Source of the DNA: Fragilaria crotonensis
Lineage: Eukaryota > Bacillariophyta > Fragilariophyceae > Fragilariales > Fragilariaceae
Assembly (NCBI GenBank): GCA_022925895.1
Contig: JAKSYS010000536.1
Coordinates: 1-43,283, forward strand
Direction of reading: 5' to 3'
Length of the DNA: 43,283 nucleotides
In this document: one piece after another, positions 10,911 through 21,270 of the stretch
How positions within the stretch are numbered: the stretch's first letter is position 1
Layout of the letters: every line of letters begins with the position of its first letter
Notes under the pieces: model-generated
Told to the model about the DNA's origin: nothing
Database searches by the model: none
The model's input: only the letters and a program-made list of their open reading frames with translations
Program-made: the position numbers and the translations under genes

Positions 10911-12287
10911 ATGACTGCCGCGGAAGAGAAAGTGAAACGTTTGGCAAAATTGAAAAGCAACACGATTTGCCCAAATTGTGGAACGGAGAAGAAATTTGGT
11001 TTTGGTTCTGTCTGCATCAAGTTTTACACGTTTGTTTGCAATGAATGCAAGTCTAGCCATCAAGCTATATCCCATCGATGCAAGTCAACAACCATGTCCA
11101 GTTGGACTGATGAAGAGGTTGCTGAATTGGAGCGCAAAGGCAACGAATATTGTCTTGGAACCTGGCTAAAGCATGCTCCACCTTGTGGTCAGAACGGTCG
11201 TCCACAGCCCGGAAGTGATTTGACCGTGTACAAACGATTCGTCGTGGATGCTTATGAAAACAAGCGGTACTTTGGAAATTACGACGGACCTGTCTCTGCT
11301 ACCGTTGCCGTTGCTGCGCCTCAGGCACAGGTTGCACCTTGGGCTGCTCCTCCACCACGTAGCGCCGCGAGGACTGATTTCCAAAGGATGAAACAAGTGC
11401 CGGCACCTGCATCGGCCCCGACGCCTCCGTTGGTAGATTTGCTAGACTTTGCTTCTCCCGTTTCTTTGACAACAACAGCAACTCCTGCACCCTCCACGAT
11501 TGATCTCTTTGGTGACTTTACATCGGCACAATCCGAGGCTCCGACCTTTGATGCTTTCGCCGTTCCCTCCAGCCAGGCTCCAGCTCCAGCGGCGAACAAC
11601 GATTTGTTCGAATCTCTTAACCAGAACTCTAACACGATACCAGCTTCATTGGCACCAGCACCAAGATCGGCGGACTTTACTGGATTCACCATGCCGCCAG
11701 CTACTACTACTGCTGCTGCTGGAGCTCCATCGACAGCGTCTGATTTCAGCGGACTTGTGGCCCCGACCGCTTCGACCACTAAAAAGCCAATCATGCGCTC
11801 CAGTGCTCAAAGCGGAGTCATTTCCATGATGAGTGCAGTACCACCGCCTGTCCACCAGTCATATGGCCATCAAATGCCACCACATCAGAATACCACCAGG
11901 ATGCAACAACAGGGTGGAGTCATGATGAATCAGAACATGAGCATGATGGGTGGCTACAACAACCCACAAATGCAGCAGCAGTTTGCGATGCAGCAACAGA
12001 TGGCTATGCCTATGCAACAAAACCAAATGAATGGTTTCGCCATGAATCAGACGGGAGGAGGAACAATCGGTCACGGTTTCGGTGGAATGAATGGTGTCAT
12101 GCATCAATTTGGAGGTATGAGTATGAACAACGGAGGCATGATGGTGGGTGGGATGAACCATGGCGGCATGGCGCATGCTTCCTTCGCGGTGGTACCGCCG
12201 CAACAGCAACGACAAACAATGTCAGACAACGTGATGCCAGGCGGAAACGTTATGGATATGTTGGCGTACACTCAAAAGAAAACCTAA
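10911..12287 (+). CDS. AGFG-like protein: Arf-GAP zinc-finger fold with low-complexity tail
   Basis: Intact 458-residue protein. Residues about 5-130 resemble the Arf-GAP domain of the AGFG/Hrb group: CPNC then CNEC zinc ligands, HRCKSTTMSSWTDEEV and the RKGNEYCLGTWL helix, close in pattern to the human AGFG1 block around RVKSISM and RGNE. Two oddities stand out. The zinc pairs are 19 residues apart (usually 16), and the residue five after the last Cys, where catalytic Arf-GAPs have the arginine finger, is Gln (CKSSHQ). GAP activity is therefore doubtful. The tail has DLLDF, IDLFGDF and DLFESL motifs that resemble clathrin/AP-binding peptides, then a Met/Gln/Gly-rich segment. By analogy with AGFG1 it may act in endocytic sorting; that is inference. 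Confidence 0.75.
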   Translation: MTAAEEKVKRLAKLKSNTICPNCGTEKKFGFGSVCIKFYTFVCNECKSSHQAISHRCKSTTMSSWTDEEVAELERKGNEYCLGTWLKHAPPCGQNGRPQPGSDLTVYKRFVVDAYENKRYFGNYDGPVSATVAVAAPQAQVAPWAAPPPRSAARTDFQRMKQVPAPASAPTPPLVDLLDFASPVSLTTTATPAPSTIDLFGDFTSAQSEAPTFDAFAVPSSQAPAPAANNDLFESLNQNSNTIPASLAPAPRSADFTGFTMPPATTTAAAGAPSTASDFSGLVAPTASTTKKPIMRSSAQSGVISMMSAVPPPVHQSYGHQMPPHQNTTRMQQQGGVMMNQNMSMMGGYNNPQMQQQFAMQQQMAMPMQQNQMNGFAMNQTGGGTIGHGFGGMNGVMHQFGGMSMNNGGMMVGGMNHGGMAHASFAVVPPQQQRQTMSDNVMPGGNVMDMLAYTQKKT

Positions 12288-13218
12288 AGAGCGACAGTTT
12301 TTGATGTTTCTGTAGAAATGCCCCGAGGAATCGGATCGACTAACTGCTTCCACACGAGCACTTCTTGAGGAGCATTGTCTTTTTGCCAGCCACCGGGCCG
12401 ACCCAGGGTCGCACGTTGGACTAGTATTCATGTCATTGGATCTTGGTCTCTCGGTCAGGATACTGTCGGCTACAGTTCGCTGCGATCTCGCGAGTGATGA
12501 CCCGATAATCTTCTGAACTATTCGGTGCCACATTCGATAACGATATCAGCAAAATCTATGTTAAAAACCAATTTGTTCGTCGTACGTTTCCACGATGGAA
12601 TTTCTGACGACTCGCGCTCACTCTAGGCTGCGTTAATCGCTCTCGACCGATTATCCACGTCAACACGATCGACTTTCTCAGTCAATACTGTCATCCGATG
12701 ATTCGTCTGCGTCTAGTGTATCATCATAGTAGCAGTGAATTAAGCTTTCAAGATCTGCTTTCCAACTATTTGGAGTGTTTAGCGATAGACCAAAGCACAA
12801 CGAAACGTCTCTTGACCCTTGAATTTCGAGAGAATTTGATGAACGAGTACGATACTTGTTATATGATTTGGCATCCAATCTTCGAATGCCCTTCACGTAA
12901 TCCAACATAAACCTTTGAAACTAAAGAGATTAACACGTGTCAATTAGAAATCGGAGTTCCACCTTGTCGGTCAAATGAAGTCCGAGCCTGCATCAAAAGC
13001 TTAAGGTCGACCAGACAAACAGATACAGAGTTTGTTCAGTGAGCGACCGCATCTCGTTGGAATAATATCATCTGAGCCATTCCATTTAAAGTGTACCATT
13101 GCTTGTGCGAGTCAGAGTACGGAACAGGAATCGATGGACGAAAGCAAGGTGGATTTCCACCCAGGGGGACAACATCGAGACTGCCTTCTTGGAATCGTTC
13201 TGAAGTGCGAATGGTTTC
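12288..13218. other. Intergenic between two converging genes
   Basis: The 3' ends of the AGFG-like gene and the DUF218-like gene face each other here. A 76-codon minus-strand frame at 12678-12908 ends in an acidic DADESSDDSID tail and overlaps plus-strand frames of similar size; neither is convincing. No RNA gene or repeat was recognised. Confidence 0.4.
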
Positions 13219-14787
13219 TCAAATTCCTTGTCCACCAATCAGCTTCTCTTCTTCGTGCGGTCCAAGTCTCCCCCATTCAGATTGATCCAGAGGTTGATCT
13301 GGGTCACAATAGGTTTGGATCTGAGTCATGCAGTGATTGAGCCACCGGAGTGCCTTCGTGTACTCCGCCTTGCTCACCGACGACTGATGAAGCCCTGCTG
13401 GCCGCACCAGATCAATACATCGCCCCAGGGACAACGTGGCCCCCTCCAAAACAATGTCAACGGTGTCTTCATTATCGGAAAACGTGGTAACTTCCCGCAA
13501 CCCACTTCGCAACCCCGGTGAAGTCCTGTACAGATCTTCCATGAGTGACACCAACTGGTGTCGAATGGCGGCAGCCGTGACGTAGTTGTCTCGCTGAAGG
13601 AATTCCCGTTCTGCCACAACGCCCTTCATGTTGACAAACAGAGGCATGAGCTCTTCGCCCAGCAGATAACAGCGACCCATGAAGGCGCTTGCGTCGTCAT
13701 TGGTGTACGAATAAGGATACGTAGAATACATGTAGCTCCAGGAACATTCGATAATGCCGTGGATAAGATCAGTCGTCTTTCTGTCGTTGCTGTGGTTTTC
13801 AAAGAGAGATAGTTCGTCATCGTATTCTGTATTGATTTCTTCATGCGACCGATCCGTCGTTCGCAGCATCTCAATCGGCCTCAGTGGCGATTGGTTTGGA
13901 GATCTGTGGTGAATGTCATTGAGATTGCACAAGTGATATTCATTTGAAATGAGAGTAAAATGCAAGTGAATCTTTTTGCGGGGCATCTTTCGTTCCATCC
14001 CGTACTCGTCTTTTGGTGATTCCGCCTCTTGACTGATGGCCAGCCATTCTGTGACGTGTTCTTTTCGAATATGTGTCGCAACATGCTGCAAGGCTTTCCT
14101 TCGTTACCGCTCGTACGATCAATAAAGAATTTGATATTGTCTAGGAGATTCCTCGTTGGCGCACACATGTTTGAAGAACATGAAGCCAGCGTCCGAGTCA
14201 GAAACATGATTGCCTTGACGAATCTCTCCACAAAAGCAAATGAGATCAGGATCCAGCTCCTCATTCTTGAGCAATTGTGCCAAGGTTCGTATCCTTGAGG
14301 CGTATTCCACCGTGACTTGATCATCAATGAGGTGCTTTCCGAACAATACAACAATCTCGTGACCAGCTTTTGTTTTCTCTTCGTTGTTAAATCCAAGCAG
14401 TGCTCCTATGGGATCTCTTGATAAATTGATTCGTCCATCTACAAAGTTTGATGACGGACCATTTCCTCGAAGTCTGGCGTCAATTGCTTCGGTCAATTGG
14501 GTTAGCTTTCCAACGCGGTCGTCTCCTGTGACTGTTGACGGTGACCTCACTGTGTTCTTCACGGTGTTTCTCAATGCCCTTGCTCGCGATAAGCGTTTCA
14601 GAACGACACCAATATCTGCGGCTGTCCGCTTCCCTTGCGTTCGTTTACCACGATCTTTCAAGTCTCTGGACGACGTTGCTAGTTGACGAGTCGTTGATGA
14701 TCGAGCATGAAGCCTTATGGAACTGAAGGCGTTGGCACCACCAAGGAGAGTCACTGTCACGAAAAGAAGCAATTTCAAGGATACCAT
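13219..14787 (-). CDS. Plastid-targeted DUF218 (YdcF-like) domain protein, putative
   Basis: Starts at an ATG at 14787. The signal peptide MVSLKLLLFVTVTLLGG is followed by ANA-FSSIRLHARSS, the AXA-Phe cleavage motif and Ser/Arg-rich transit peptide used to enter four-membrane plastids. Residues about 140-250 look like the DUF218 fold: EIVVLFGKHLIDD, an ASRIRTLAQLLK helix, LICFCGEIRQGN, then SDSDAGFMFF and LLDNIKFF. A long, mostly helical C-terminal part of about 270 residues is unrecognised. DUF218 proteins of bacteria act in cell-envelope or small-molecule metabolism, and the substrate here is unknown. Two apparent indels at about 14145 (+1) and 14090 (-1) put a 55-bp stretch in another frame. 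They cancel, and the protein reads through in the shifted frame, so this is probably consensus error. About 522 residues. Divergent from the STAND ATPase gene. Confidence 0.5.
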
Positions 14788-15435
14788 GGTGTGATGTGTG
14801 ATGGCGGGTGATGTGTGTGTGTGAGTGTGTCAACTTTCAAGGATAGCAAGGGTTTACTACCGGTAGACCACGACGGTATCGGTGTCGAAGCGTTGGCTGT
14901 ACATACATGTACAGGCAGACAGAAAACCACAACCGGAATTCCGCTTACGGCTAATTCACTCGGGAATCGGGAACCAGGAATGGAATGGAATTTATTAGTT
15001 GGCAACAGTCACGATCCAGCTATTAGTCGTGAGCCGTGAGGCCGTGAGTCTATGTGCAAAGGAGCGATGCTTGTCCTGGGAAATATAGGGATATGATGAC
15101 ATACATAACTATATATGCTACTAGTACTGGTACTATGGGCTGGTCAACAAGAAATGTTGAGGGAGGGATTCACTGCCAGCTTGGCCCAAATATTCTGAAA
15201 CGTCCAACGTGTTGACGAAACGGTCTTTCTCTCTAACATACGTCGTAGTAGAGTATAACATACAACTCGTACTATGTCCTTGTGGTAGTAGTGTCCACAA
15301 GGACAAAATAGTATTGGTCAAACTCAAACATGTGCTTGAAGTGTATGCGTAGATTGAGCTTCCCGGTGGATATGCGGATACCGTGTATACTGTCGCTCCA
15401 TCACGCATTTCGCACTTTCCAACCACTCCGAGGCG
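14788..15435. promoter_or_regulatory. Shared upstream region of the DUF218-like and STAND ATPase genes
   Basis: A 648-bp gap lies between divergent ATGs. A GTGTGTGTGAGTGTGTC stretch at about 14812 and TACTAGTACTGGTACTATG words at about 15119 are visible. No TATA box or other known element could be assigned. Confidence 0.35.
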
Positions 15436-18400
15436 ATGGAACGAAACAAGCCTTCCGGCTCAGTATTGACGAGCTACGTGAGAAACCTGCAGCAAAAGCT
15501 TCCCACAGCTGATGAACGAGAGGAAGTAGCGGCTGTGACATTGTCATGGCGCAAAGCTCGAAGCACTTGTACTCAAGATGATAATCCGTTCGTATCGGTG
15601 TCAAAGACCAAACGCATCATTGTGGCGCGGGAAAAGGAACTTCAACTACTTTGCGATCGCTATGAACAAGTTACCACGATGAAACGGACAGAAGTAGTAA
15701 CAATTCACGGTCCATCAGGCGTTGGAAAGACTGCTCTCGTGCGATCCTTCATTAATACGCTTCAAGAAGGTGTATTCCACATGGAAGGAAAATTCAATCA
15801 GCTTCAATCGCGTGCACCGTACGCAGCACTTGCTGCTGCATCAGATCAACTCTGCCACCAAATTATGAAACGTGAGAACAGCATTGAAATACGCGACAGA
15901 ATCAGAGCTGTTCTTGGTCCGGATGTGAGTTTGTTGGGAAATTTGGTTCAAACTTTGTTCAAAATGACAGCAGCGGATGACAATACCACCAGCCACCACA
16001 ACGCTGGCAGTGGCGCTCTGATCTTTACCCGATTCAAGCTTTTGTTTCGAGATTTTCTGCGATGTGTGGCATCTCAGGAAACACCTGTGGTCTTCTTTCT
16101 CGACGACTTGCAATGGGCGGATGTTCCTTCGTTGGAGGTGCTGAAAACACTTCTGACCAATGGTCAGTCTCATTGCATCATGATCGTGTGTGCGTATCGC
16201 GAGGGTGATATGACTGCAGATCAGTTGGAACTATACAACCTTGCTGAGCGCGAAACTGCGGACGCGGACGACTCCTCCGTTAATAGGCAGTTGTCTACCC
16301 ACTGTTCTCGAATCGCTGACATTGCGATTGCCGGATTGGGTCGTGAACCATTCAATCAGCTTGTATCAGGGACGCTTGGAATCAACGACCTTCTTACACA
16401 ATCGCTGAGTACGGTTCTTTGGAACAAGACTCATGGGAATCCGTTCCACACCTTTAATTTTCTACACATGCTCTATCGGAACGGTATGCTCTGGAGAGGG
16501 AACAATGGCACCTGGACTTGGGACGAGGATCGAATTTTGCGAGAAACTAACGTGACGGAGAACCTGGCTGATATTCTGGCGTCAAGAATGCATGCTCTTC
16601 CTGAGCAAGTACGATCAATACTACAAATCGCATCCTTTATTGGGAATGACTTTCCAGCTGCTGTCCTGGTTTTGATCGTGCACGAGGAGCAGGATATGAT
16701 TGAAGTGGAGTACTCCTTCGAACGGCATTCTAAGGAAGTGATTCGCGAGCGCATAGTTGCTGCACTAACGATGGCCGTTGCCGCAGGCCTTTTTAGAGGC
16801 CATGCCTGGAGTTGATCATTTCAAGTTTGCACATGACAAGATTCAAGAAGTGCTGTATGAGACTCTCATGCCTGACAAAATGGAGCGACAGCTGCTGCAC
16901 CAGCGAATCGGTACCTTAATATGGGACTCCGTGAAAGGTATGGCCAAGTCTCAGGCTTCTGATTGGCATATATTCTTGGCGGCGCACAATCTGAATCGAG
17001 CTGTCGACCTCATTGACTATTCGGGTTCAAGGTACGACCTGATCGAACTGAACCTTACAGCTGCGAAACAAGCAATTGAGAAGGCAGCATTCGACACGGC
17101 TGCCGACTTTCTTCGAATTGCAGTATCGCTGGTGCAGAGTGACGATTCATTGTGGGACGATCGCCACGACCTGTGTATCGATGTGTTTCGCTTGGCCGCC
17201 GCAACTGAGATGAATGTGGGAATGTTCTCACGTAGCAGTGTTTTGGTGAAGGAGGTACAGGTCCGAGCAAGGTCTATCCATGAGTACGCTGCAGCATGTT
17301 CCGTGGAAATGGATTCCTTTTCGCTGCAAGGCGACCGAAAAAGGTTCAGTTCTGCTTGGATTGAAAGTGCTCCGACAGCTGGGAGTCAAGTTTCCTCGAA
17401 GGATTGGTAGATTAGTCATCGCCCACGAGATGCTCAAGGTAAAGACAGCTATGGGTAGAAGGTCAATCCCCGAGTTACTGCTCCTTCCGGAAATGACGGA
17501 CGAGACTGTGATATTGGCGTTCAGTCTCATGAATGTCGTAGCAATCAATAGTTATCTTGTGGGGGACCTTTACAAAGCAACGTATGTTATGATCATCTTG
17601 CGGATGATTCGGTTAACGCTCAAGTTCGGCATATCTCCAGATCATTCCCCTGGTGCCTTTGTCGGTTGGGGGTCTATACACTCGGTTTTGGGTAAGTTTG
17701 ATGTTGCTCTGCAAGCTGAACAACTCGCTTTCGACGTTGTAAACAAGTATGGAGTAGAGTCTGTTAGGGCATCAACCCTTATCTACAGCTATTCCATGAA
17801 TCATTTTTGGAGGAATGCCCTAGATTCTAGTGCTCGACGCAACTTTCTAAACGCATACCACATGGCTTTGAGTTATGGACATGTGCAAGTTGCGCAAGCT
17901 GGTGTTATAGCCTGGATGTCTGCCGGTTTATACGTTGATGATTCTCTGGCAGATTTGAACTCTCTCACGAGGCGAATGGTTCAGCAAATGCGAGAATATC
18001 AGATGAGTAACGCTTTGATGGCCCTTCTGCCAATTTGGCAAGTTGTAAGTTCGGATTTTTGGATTGCTTCGTGCCATTTGCCCGCTACAATATGCTTGAT
18101 CTAACGTGGACATTTTAGTTTCTGAATATATGTGGTGACTCATGCAACACGAATCCTGCGAGTTTGACGGGCGAAGCTGTCGACGATGAGGTTGCGCGTG
18201 CGTCGCATCAAATGCATTCCAAAGTGCCACTCATCAACGCGAGGTGCTGTCACTTGATTCTTGGCTTTGTATATGAAGATTGGCAGTCCGTCAAAATCTA
18301 TTTGCCTATTGTTCAAAAATACCAAAAGGAGGTCAAAGGATACTTTGTCATTGGATTCGTGCTCACCTGGTGCGCAGCCTGTAATTATGACATTTATTCC

Positions 18401-18772
18401 TCTGATGGGAGAAGTCGGCATAAAAGGGATGGCCGCCGAGCTCATCGTCGAGTTAAAAAGTGGGCTAGGACTGGAACGACCATGCTTGATGGTCCGAGCA
18501 CCTTCTTGGATGCAATGGAGGGCCTTTGTATTAAGAAAGCTCCTGTGGACCAAGTCGAGATAATGTTTGAGAAAGCGGCGTCTGCGTGCGCTGCCGGACG
18601 ATGCAGATTTTTCGAGGCACTTTCGAACGAACGACTCGCTAGGTTCTTTCATCGCGAAAAGCCTAGCCCAACCAAACGCTCAAAGTATCTGAAAAGGACA
18701 GCTGAACTGTATAGAAGCTGGGGAGCAGTGGCAAAGGCTGAGTTGCTCGAGAACGTGCATGACGATGCATAA
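15436..18772 (+). CDS. STAND-class AAA_16 ATPase with helical-repeat C-terminus
   Basis: Residues about 60-330 form an AAA_16/COG3899-type NTPase: VAREKELQLL entry helix, Walker A GPSGVGKT (92-99), Walker B VVFFLDDLQWAD (about 218-229), sensor-like IVCAYREGDM, and the winged-helix segment with HGNPFHTFNFL. Next come FAHDKIQEVLYETL, typical of ATPase modules in large bacterial and algal signalling proteins, and several hundred residues of TPR-like helices. Such proteins often end in a cyclase or kinase domain; none is visible here. The intron at 18045-18118 (GTAAGT to TTTTAG, 74 bp) is phase 0. Two apparent frame breaks, at about 16790 and about 17340 (an A run), are each +1 or -2. Corrected length is about 1,086 residues. 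The likely role is regulated oligomerisation in signalling, but ligand and output are unknown. Confidence 0.65.
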
Positions 18773-19358
18773 TTGTGAATTAAGCGTGGTTAGCATGATT
18801 TCACAACGATGATAGACGCGGACTCTGTGTGCTGACATACGTCAATAGTAGTGATCCATTGCTCTTGTTTAGTTGTTGACACTCCCCCCCCCCCTCTTGC
18901 CGTCGTCCCTCAATCTTGTCTTGTCCTCCTGGACAGTTTGGAAGGAACATGGATGCTCATGCCACGGCTTGCCAATCTCAACAGGCACAAGGACAGCACC
19001 GGCCAGAGGCACTCCATACTTCTCAAAGGGAGCATCACCTCACGATATGATACGAACCAGCCCTCCGGTACCAAGAAACCTAGTAGGGCCTATCTTGGGT
19101 TGTTACGTTCAAGACATTTGGCTTGACTGGAGAGTTTTTGGCTTGTCGCTCTGACGAGTGTTGTCACCACGTTCGGCCTATGTGTACACACACGCAATGA
19201 AAAGCCGAATCTCACACACGCGAAGGAGTAGCTAGAATAGTGACGCTACTTTCGAACTCGGACGAGAATGTGAAAAGAAGAAAACTTAATAAATGATTTA
19301 GAACCCATTCGTGACACCCGTGTTATGCGCAACTGCTTTCCTCGTTTGTAGCAATTCA
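18773..19358. other. Intergenic between converging genes, with a C run and coding-like relic
   Basis: A run of 12-13 C lies at about 18885. Between about 18890 and 19110 both strands read with protein-like composition; the minus strand includes GDAPFEKYGVPLAGAVL and PWHEHPCSFQ, broken by a stop. This could be a decayed exon, but the plus strand is equally open, so I do not call a gene. The rest shows nothing recognisable. Confidence 0.35.
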
Positions 19359-21094
19359 TCACGAAACTAAGCCAGATTGAAGCATGACGGTTTTGAAGGT
19401 CGCATTGAACTTCTCATCGGAAAACCGTGACTGTCTGGCCAATTCTCGAGCAGTTCGAGATTCGTTGACATTCAGAGAAAGCGCATCATTCATGGCATTG
19501 GCAAAGTCTTCCACGGATGTTGCTAAAAATCCAGTTCGTTTCCCATCACCATCACTGGTCACCACCACTATATCTTGTCTGGGTCCACCCGAGTTGTGTG
19601 CCACCACTAAGAATCCCGCCGCTATCATCTCCACAACACCAATCCCAAAATGTTCATTCCACATGGTATGAAGTCCAACACTGGCTTGGGTAAACCAGTT
19701 CTGTTTGACCGAATCTGGTTGATTCAACACAAATTCTACAGAATCCACCGGTCCCAACGATGATACTAGCGATTGAAGTGTTCGCACTCGACTCTCATCC
19801 TCGTCGCCACGACAACTACCAATCAATATCAATTTGGCATTGGTCCATTTCGGATATTTGATTCGGAGCAGTTCCAACGAACGAATCTGTAAAATGTGAT
19901 CTTTTTCAGGACGAAATTGTCCAATGGAAACGACAATGGGAGACTTGCGTTCGAGTGACAAGTTCTTCAACGATCCCGTATCACAGGGAGGAAACACTGT
20001 ATGGATTTTCCGTTTCGTTCCAATCCACAAGGATGCAATATGATTTCGGGTCCATGAGGAATTGACCATGACGAGACAACACATGCTGCCCGCGAGGGAA
20101 TACAAACATGCAAATACAAAGTAGTAGACCAACTTGATGGACGTTGTGATGGGACTGTTGGTCACGGTCGTATCATTGTTGTAGGATGGTCGACAATCCC
20201 ATATCATTGTCAACATGTCCTGCCAGGGAAGAAACAAAAAGGCATAATGTCAATCAAAGCTGAAGAAAGAGGGACGAAGGTCACAAGTCTACCCCTTAGG
20301 ATCTGGAATGGACGTACCACGCTAATGGTTGGGTAGTGTACGAACGCCACCACATGACACCCGGCAAGGATTCGTGCTACGAAATAGGTGAACGCAAAAG
20401 CGGTATTGTCAAAGAAAATGTCTGGAGTGTTTGCGAGCAAGGCCATGATCGCAAAGCGCATAGTTCCCCATGCCTCGGTCATGAGAGAAAAACGAGTCGC
20501 TCAATCTGTTGGATACAACGGGGCTATTAGTAGTGGAGGGACCACATTCGTTTACTTTGTCTGACAGGCCGCTTGAGAGAAATGAGAGACGTACTGAAAA
20601 AGTGTGAGTTGGAGTCGAGATGTACAAAAGTTGGAGTCAAAGACGTTGGAGGAGGGATTGTGAATCGTGACTGGACTTGTTGAAACAGATCTGTGTACCA
20701 TGACGAAAACCACAAAAAGTTAGCGCCAAAACGTTTGTATGGATGCCATGAGCAAGAATGATTTTGTAGAACGCTCTTTCCGTGAAGTTTTCGCTTGCTC
20801 TATCGGTTGTGTACACCAGAACTTCGAACTCCAGTCCTTCCGCATGTAGTTCATCGAGTGCCTGCATTGCTTTCCACAGTACTCGTTCTCCACCACCTCC
20901 CGACGAAAGAAATGGATGAAAGAAGGCAATCTTTTTTCTCCTCCTATAGCTGACTTTTGAAAGACGCGCCTGTAATCGTCGCAGGGCAAAAAGTATACTC
21001 GAAAAACGACAACGCCCACGACAACGATCGATCAAGACGGCCCAGGATGCGACGCCCGTTTTCAATGATTGTGTCGTGAAAGGCGACGGTTCAT
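19359..21094 (-). CDS. ALG11: ALG11-type GDP-mannose:Man3GlcNAc2-PP-dolichol alpha-1,2-mannosyltransferase
   Basis: Enzyme that adds the fourth and fifth mannose to the dolichol-linked N-glycan precursor on the cytosolic face of the ER. Family marks in order: IAFFHPFLSSGGGGERVLWK, FDNTAFAFTYF, VHYPTIS, MVNSSWTRNHI, VFPPCDT, VSIGQFRPEKDH, and the GT4 E-x7-E motif NEHFGIGVVEMIAAG. Exons on the minus strand are 21094-20595, 20499-20318 and 20219-19359. Intron 1 (20594-20500, GTACGT to TTGAG) is phase 1; intron 2 (20317-20220, GTACGT to GGCAG) is phase 0. The ATG at 21094 was chosen because the downstream frame has no upstream Met before a stop. It needs one base added in a T run near 21080, and a second missing T near 20735 joins the two halves of exon 1. 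With these two bases all exon phases close and the length is about 515 residues, normal for ALG11. N-terminal membrane anchoring is weak. Confidence 0.85.
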
Positions 21095-21217
21095 GGAGTC
21101 ACACAAACGTTGGGCAGAGATTTGATTTGGAGGGCACAGTCAGACACAGAGACAAGAAGCCCTTCCGTAGCGGGGAGCACGGACGAGAACAAAGAATACA
21201 TAAATAAAAACAGAATA

Positions 21218-21242
21218 TATCCTACTCCTTTTCAAATTTGGA
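21218..21242 (+). repeat. Dispersed repeat, copy B, left fragment
   Basis: TATCCTACTCCT (21218-21229) followed by AATTTG matches the start of copy A at 10518-10529 and leads straight into a (GT)n array. The rest of copy B continues at 25464, beyond the inserted retrotransposon. Confidence 0.55.
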
Positions 21243-21270
21243 GTGTGTGTGTGTGTGTGTGTGTGTGTGT
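21243..21270. repeat. (GT)14 microsatellite, 3' flank of the retrotransposon
   Basis: Uninterrupted GT dinucleotides. The array abuts the 3' end of the minus-strand retrotransposon and has the same orientation as the (GT)12 array on its other side. Confidence 0.95.

Noticed and set aside
12678..12908. A 76-codon minus-strand ORF with an acidic tail
   Set aside because: It is short, overlaps an equally open plus-strand frame and has no recognised family or regulatory context.
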